Positions 6,744-8,246 of a stretch of DNA of 8,246 nt are shown here, one piece after another. The first letter of the stretch is position 1; the number at the start of each line of letters is the position of its first letter. A program made the position numbers and the translations under genes. The stretch spans positions 1-8,246 of the forward strand of contig DAOTVD010000261.1 of the NCBI GenBank assembly GCA_034437075.1. The letters run 5' to 3'. The DNA comes from DAOTVD01 sp034437075 (GTDB lineage: Bacteria > Chloroflexota > Anaerolineae > Aggregatilineales > J027). The notes beneath the pieces are model-generated. The model saw nothing but the letters and a program-made list of their open reading frames with translations. It ran no database searches and had not been told where the DNA came from.

Positions 6744-7943
6744 GTGACCGATAGCTTTCGTTATATGTGGATTATTGAGATTTTTGTAGTAGGTATGCGC
6801 GCGCCGGTCCGGCTGAACTTTTCGCGTGAAATCGTTCTGGGGCGCAACGCGGGCGGGCGAGACCACCTGCCGGATGTCGATTTATCGCCTTATGGCGCCG
6901 AAGAAGGTGGGGTTTCACGCCAACACCTGACGATTTATGCCGAAAACGATACCCTGTACGCGGTTGATATGGGGAGTCAGAATGGCACGCGCTTGAATGA
7001 CACCAAACTTGTGCCCAACACACCGTATGAACTGGATTACTTGAATCATTTTTCGTTGGGCGATTTGCAGGTTGAAGTTCGGGTGGTCGTCACACCCCGC
7101 AAGGGGAATCAAATTCATATGGCCGAGCATCAGCGTATTGCGCTGGATACCTACCGGGGTAATGGGGAACGGGTGCTCATTGTGGAGGATGATCCAGAAA
7201 TCGCGAAGGCGTTTTCGTTGATCATCGCGCGGGGGGGGTACGACCCAATCATCACGCATGAAGTGCTGGGCGCTATGCGCGCCTACAATCGCAATCGCCC
7301 GGCGGCCATCGTACTGGATTTAATGCTGCCGGATATGAACGGGTTGGAATTGTGCCGCTATGTCCGCCGGGATGTCGAGAACAACGCGACGCCGATTGTG
7401 GTCGTGAGCGCTTTTCCATCGGATGACAAAGTTCATGATGCGATGGATGCCGGGGTGGATGTGTTTCTGCAAAAGCCCGTGAGCACGCAAGAACTCTTGG
7501 AAGTGGTGTCGTCATTGGTGCGCCAAAGCAGCGCCGGGCGTAAGTCGCTCAGCACCAAGCGCCTAGTCGGGACGGCGCCGCTTCAGGAGATGCCGCCCCA
7601 GCAACGCGAAGATACCGTGGTGATGTTTGTGGGGGGCTTTGGCGATGCGCCGCTCACAATCCCAGTTAGTGACACGGTATCCTTCGGGCGTGAGGCCACC
7701 GAGCAGAGCTTGCGCACGCATATCGACCTGACCGAATACAACGCTGCCGACCTGGGTGTTTCGCGCATGCATATGTATTTGCACAAAGACCAGGGGAAGT
7801 ATTTTATAGAGGACGCGGGCAGCACGAATGGGACGTTTCGTAATGGCAGCCCCGTGAAGCGGCATGAGCTCGCGGCAGTGCAAAATGGTGATGAAATCCG
7901 CCTGGGAAACTTGCGTTTGTATATTTATTTCACCAATATATAA
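6744..7943 (+). CDS. FHA-receiver-FHA signalling protein
   Basis: A 399-residue protein with three domains. FHA1 (about 10-115) shows LGR at 32-34, GVSRQH at 56-61 and SQNGT at 78-82. A receiver domain (about 142-262) shows VLIVEDD (144-150, acidic D149/D150), the phospho-acceptor D192 in VLDLMLPDMNG, S222 and K244-P245. FHA2 (about 291-397) shows FGR at 314-316, GVSRMH at 338-343 and STNGT at 360-364. FHA domains bind phosphothreonine, and the residues needed for it (R, S, H, N) are present in both copies. The receiver has the full set for Asp phosphorylation. The protein likely reports a histidine-kinase signal by moving phosphothreonine partners together or apart; this is inference. It has no DNA-binding or enzymatic output and no membrane segment. 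GTG start with AGGAG at 7 nt. No kinase lies next to it. An 8-G run at 7231-7238 lies inside the receiver. Confidence 0.92.
   Translation: MTDSFRYMWIIEIFVVGMRAPVRLNFSREIVLGRNAGGRDHLPDVDLSPYGAEEGGVSRQHLTIYAENDTLYAVDMGSQNGTRLNDTKLVPNTPYELDYLNHFSLGDLQVEVRVVVTPRKGNQIHMAEHQRIALDTYRGNGERVLIVEDDPEIAKAFSLIIARGGYDPIITHEVLGAMRAYNRNRPAAIVLDLMLPDMNGLELCRYVRRDVENNATPIVVVSAFPSDDKVHDAMDAGVDVFLQKPVSTQELLEVVSSLVRQSSAGRKSLSTKRLVGTAPLQEMPPQQREDTVVMFVGGFGDAPLTIPVSDTVSFGREATEQSLRTHIDLTEYNAADLGVSRMHMYLHKDQGKYFIEDAGSTNGTFRNGSPVKRHELAAVQNGDEIRLGNLRLYIYFTNI
7231..7238 (+). repeat. Eight-G homopolymer inside the receiver domain
   Basis: Eight consecutive Gs encode part of the A-R-G-G-Y turn between the first helix and second strand of the receiver. 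The frame is intact as read. Loss of one G would reach a TAA at 7321-7323 and gain of one a TGA at 7259-7261; both would leave only FHA1 and a stub. Confidence 0.9.
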
Positions 7944-7959
7944 GGCGTTTTGTATCCCC
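7944..7959. other. 16-nt junction between chromosomal gene and transposase end
   Basis: Only 16 nt separate the two convergent stop codons, with no stem-loop and no obvious inverted repeat. If the transposase belongs to an insertion sequence, one IS end must fall in or next to this gap or inside the 3' end of the FHA-REC-FHA gene. The other end is out of view, so the terminal repeat cannot be identified. Confidence 0.4.
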
Positions 7960-8246
7960 TCAATAGCTAGCGGTAGCCACTGGCCACGACGCGCTCAAGT
8001 TGAAGGAGGCGGCGCGTAATCGAATAATCTCTGTTAGTGGCGGGATGCCCCCTTGGTTCATGAGCCGATCGCGCAGATAATGGAAAAAGCTGATATCGAG
8101 CGCTTGTGTCGTAGCCGCCAACGACATGAAGGTGTCCCAAGCCCGCAAGCCTTGTTCAGAGTTGGGCCCATAACTGACCCGTCGTTTACAAACCCGTCGC
8201 CGGGCACCGAGTTCTGCCGGATTGTTATGGAGAGGGATTTCGGGAT
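7960..8246 (-). CDS. C-terminal part of an IS66-like transposase (5' part beyond window)
   Basis: The frame is open from the right edge (8246) to a TGA at 7962-7960, giving 94 residues. The sequence begins PEIPLHNNPAELGARRR and continues with KRRVSYGPNSEQGLRAWDTFM, SLAATTQALDISFFHYLRDR and IPPLTEIIRL. The HNN-x2-E-x3-R block matches the DNN-x2-E-R-x2-R block at the end of the IS66-type DDE catalytic core, where the glutamate is the third catalytic acid. The following helices match the usual C-terminal tail of that group. The family call is from pattern memory, so a related DDE family is possible. The last dozen residues (SASWPVATASY) look atypical and may be a degraded or shifted end. It ends only 16 nt from the stop of the FHA-REC-FHA gene, on the opposite strand. 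Whether the element is intact cannot be judged. Confidence 0.7.
   Translation of the reverse strand, partial: PEIPLHNNPAELGARRRVCKRRVSYGPNSEQGLRAWDTFMSLAATTQALDISFFHYLRDRLMNQGGIPPLTEIIRLRAASFNLSASWPVATASY

Noticed and set aside
6484..6747. 87-aa plus-strand frame across the DegV end and the gap to the FHA gene
   Set aside because: Its first third is a shifted frame of DegV and it spans the stem-loop and promoter of the next gene. No RBS and no domain.
1..8246. CRISPR array, tRNA or rRNA genes, defence island or prophage
   Set aside because: No regularly spaced direct repeats, no recognisable tRNA or rRNA segments, and no nuclease, restriction or phage structural genes were seen. The only mobile element sign is the transposase end at the right edge.

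Overview
The window looks like a housekeeping and signalling stretch of a bacterial chromosome. It is most likely from the Chloroflexota (Anaerolineae-like). That guess rests on the gene mix: an FHA-REC-FHA protein, a PhnP/RNase Z-like metallo-beta-lactamase hydrolase beside a GAF sensor, an MshA-like glycosyltransferase and a DegV protein. It also rests on mixed ATG/GTG/TTG starts with Shine-Dalgarno sites and on moderately GC-rich codon use. The assignment comes from protein character alone and could be wrong at phylum level. No RNA genes or CRISPR arrays were seen.

Layout. (1) Positions 1-1552, minus strand: an MBL-fold hydrolase is followed 2 nt later by a GTG-started tandem-GAF sensor that runs off the left edge. 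(2) 1553-1753: a divergent intergenic region. (3) 1754-2083, plus: an unrecognised 109-aa protein whose stop overlaps, tail to tail, that of (4). (4) 4379-2080, minus: a two-gene unit of a CelD-like GNAT acyltransferase (TTG start) and an MshA-like family 4 glycosyltransferase, joined by an ATGA overlap. (5) 4443-5597, plus: an orphan extracellular solute-binding lipoprotein, divergent from (4) across only 63 bp. (6) 5715-6581, plus: a DegV/FakB-type fatty-acid-binding protein with its own TATAAT box and RBS. (7) 6744-7943, plus: a single protein with FHA, response-regulator receiver and second FHA domains, again with its own promoter and RBS. (8) 7960-8246, minus: the C-terminal end of a probable IS66-like transposase running off the right edge.

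How the genes work together. The MBL/GAF pair looks like a co-expressed signalling or hydrolase unit. The GNAT/glycosyltransferase pair looks like a small-molecule or cell-surface glycan modification unit. The FHA-REC-FHA protein is a likely phospho-signal hub, joining Asp phosphorylation to phosphothreonine recognition. The transposase end abuts the hub's stop codon, so the right edge is a mobile-element boundary. Nothing here is clearly a new defence or mobile system. The most distinctive items are the FHA-REC-FHA architecture, which contains an 8-G tract whose slippage would truncate the protein after FHA1, and the unrecognised 109-aa gene.
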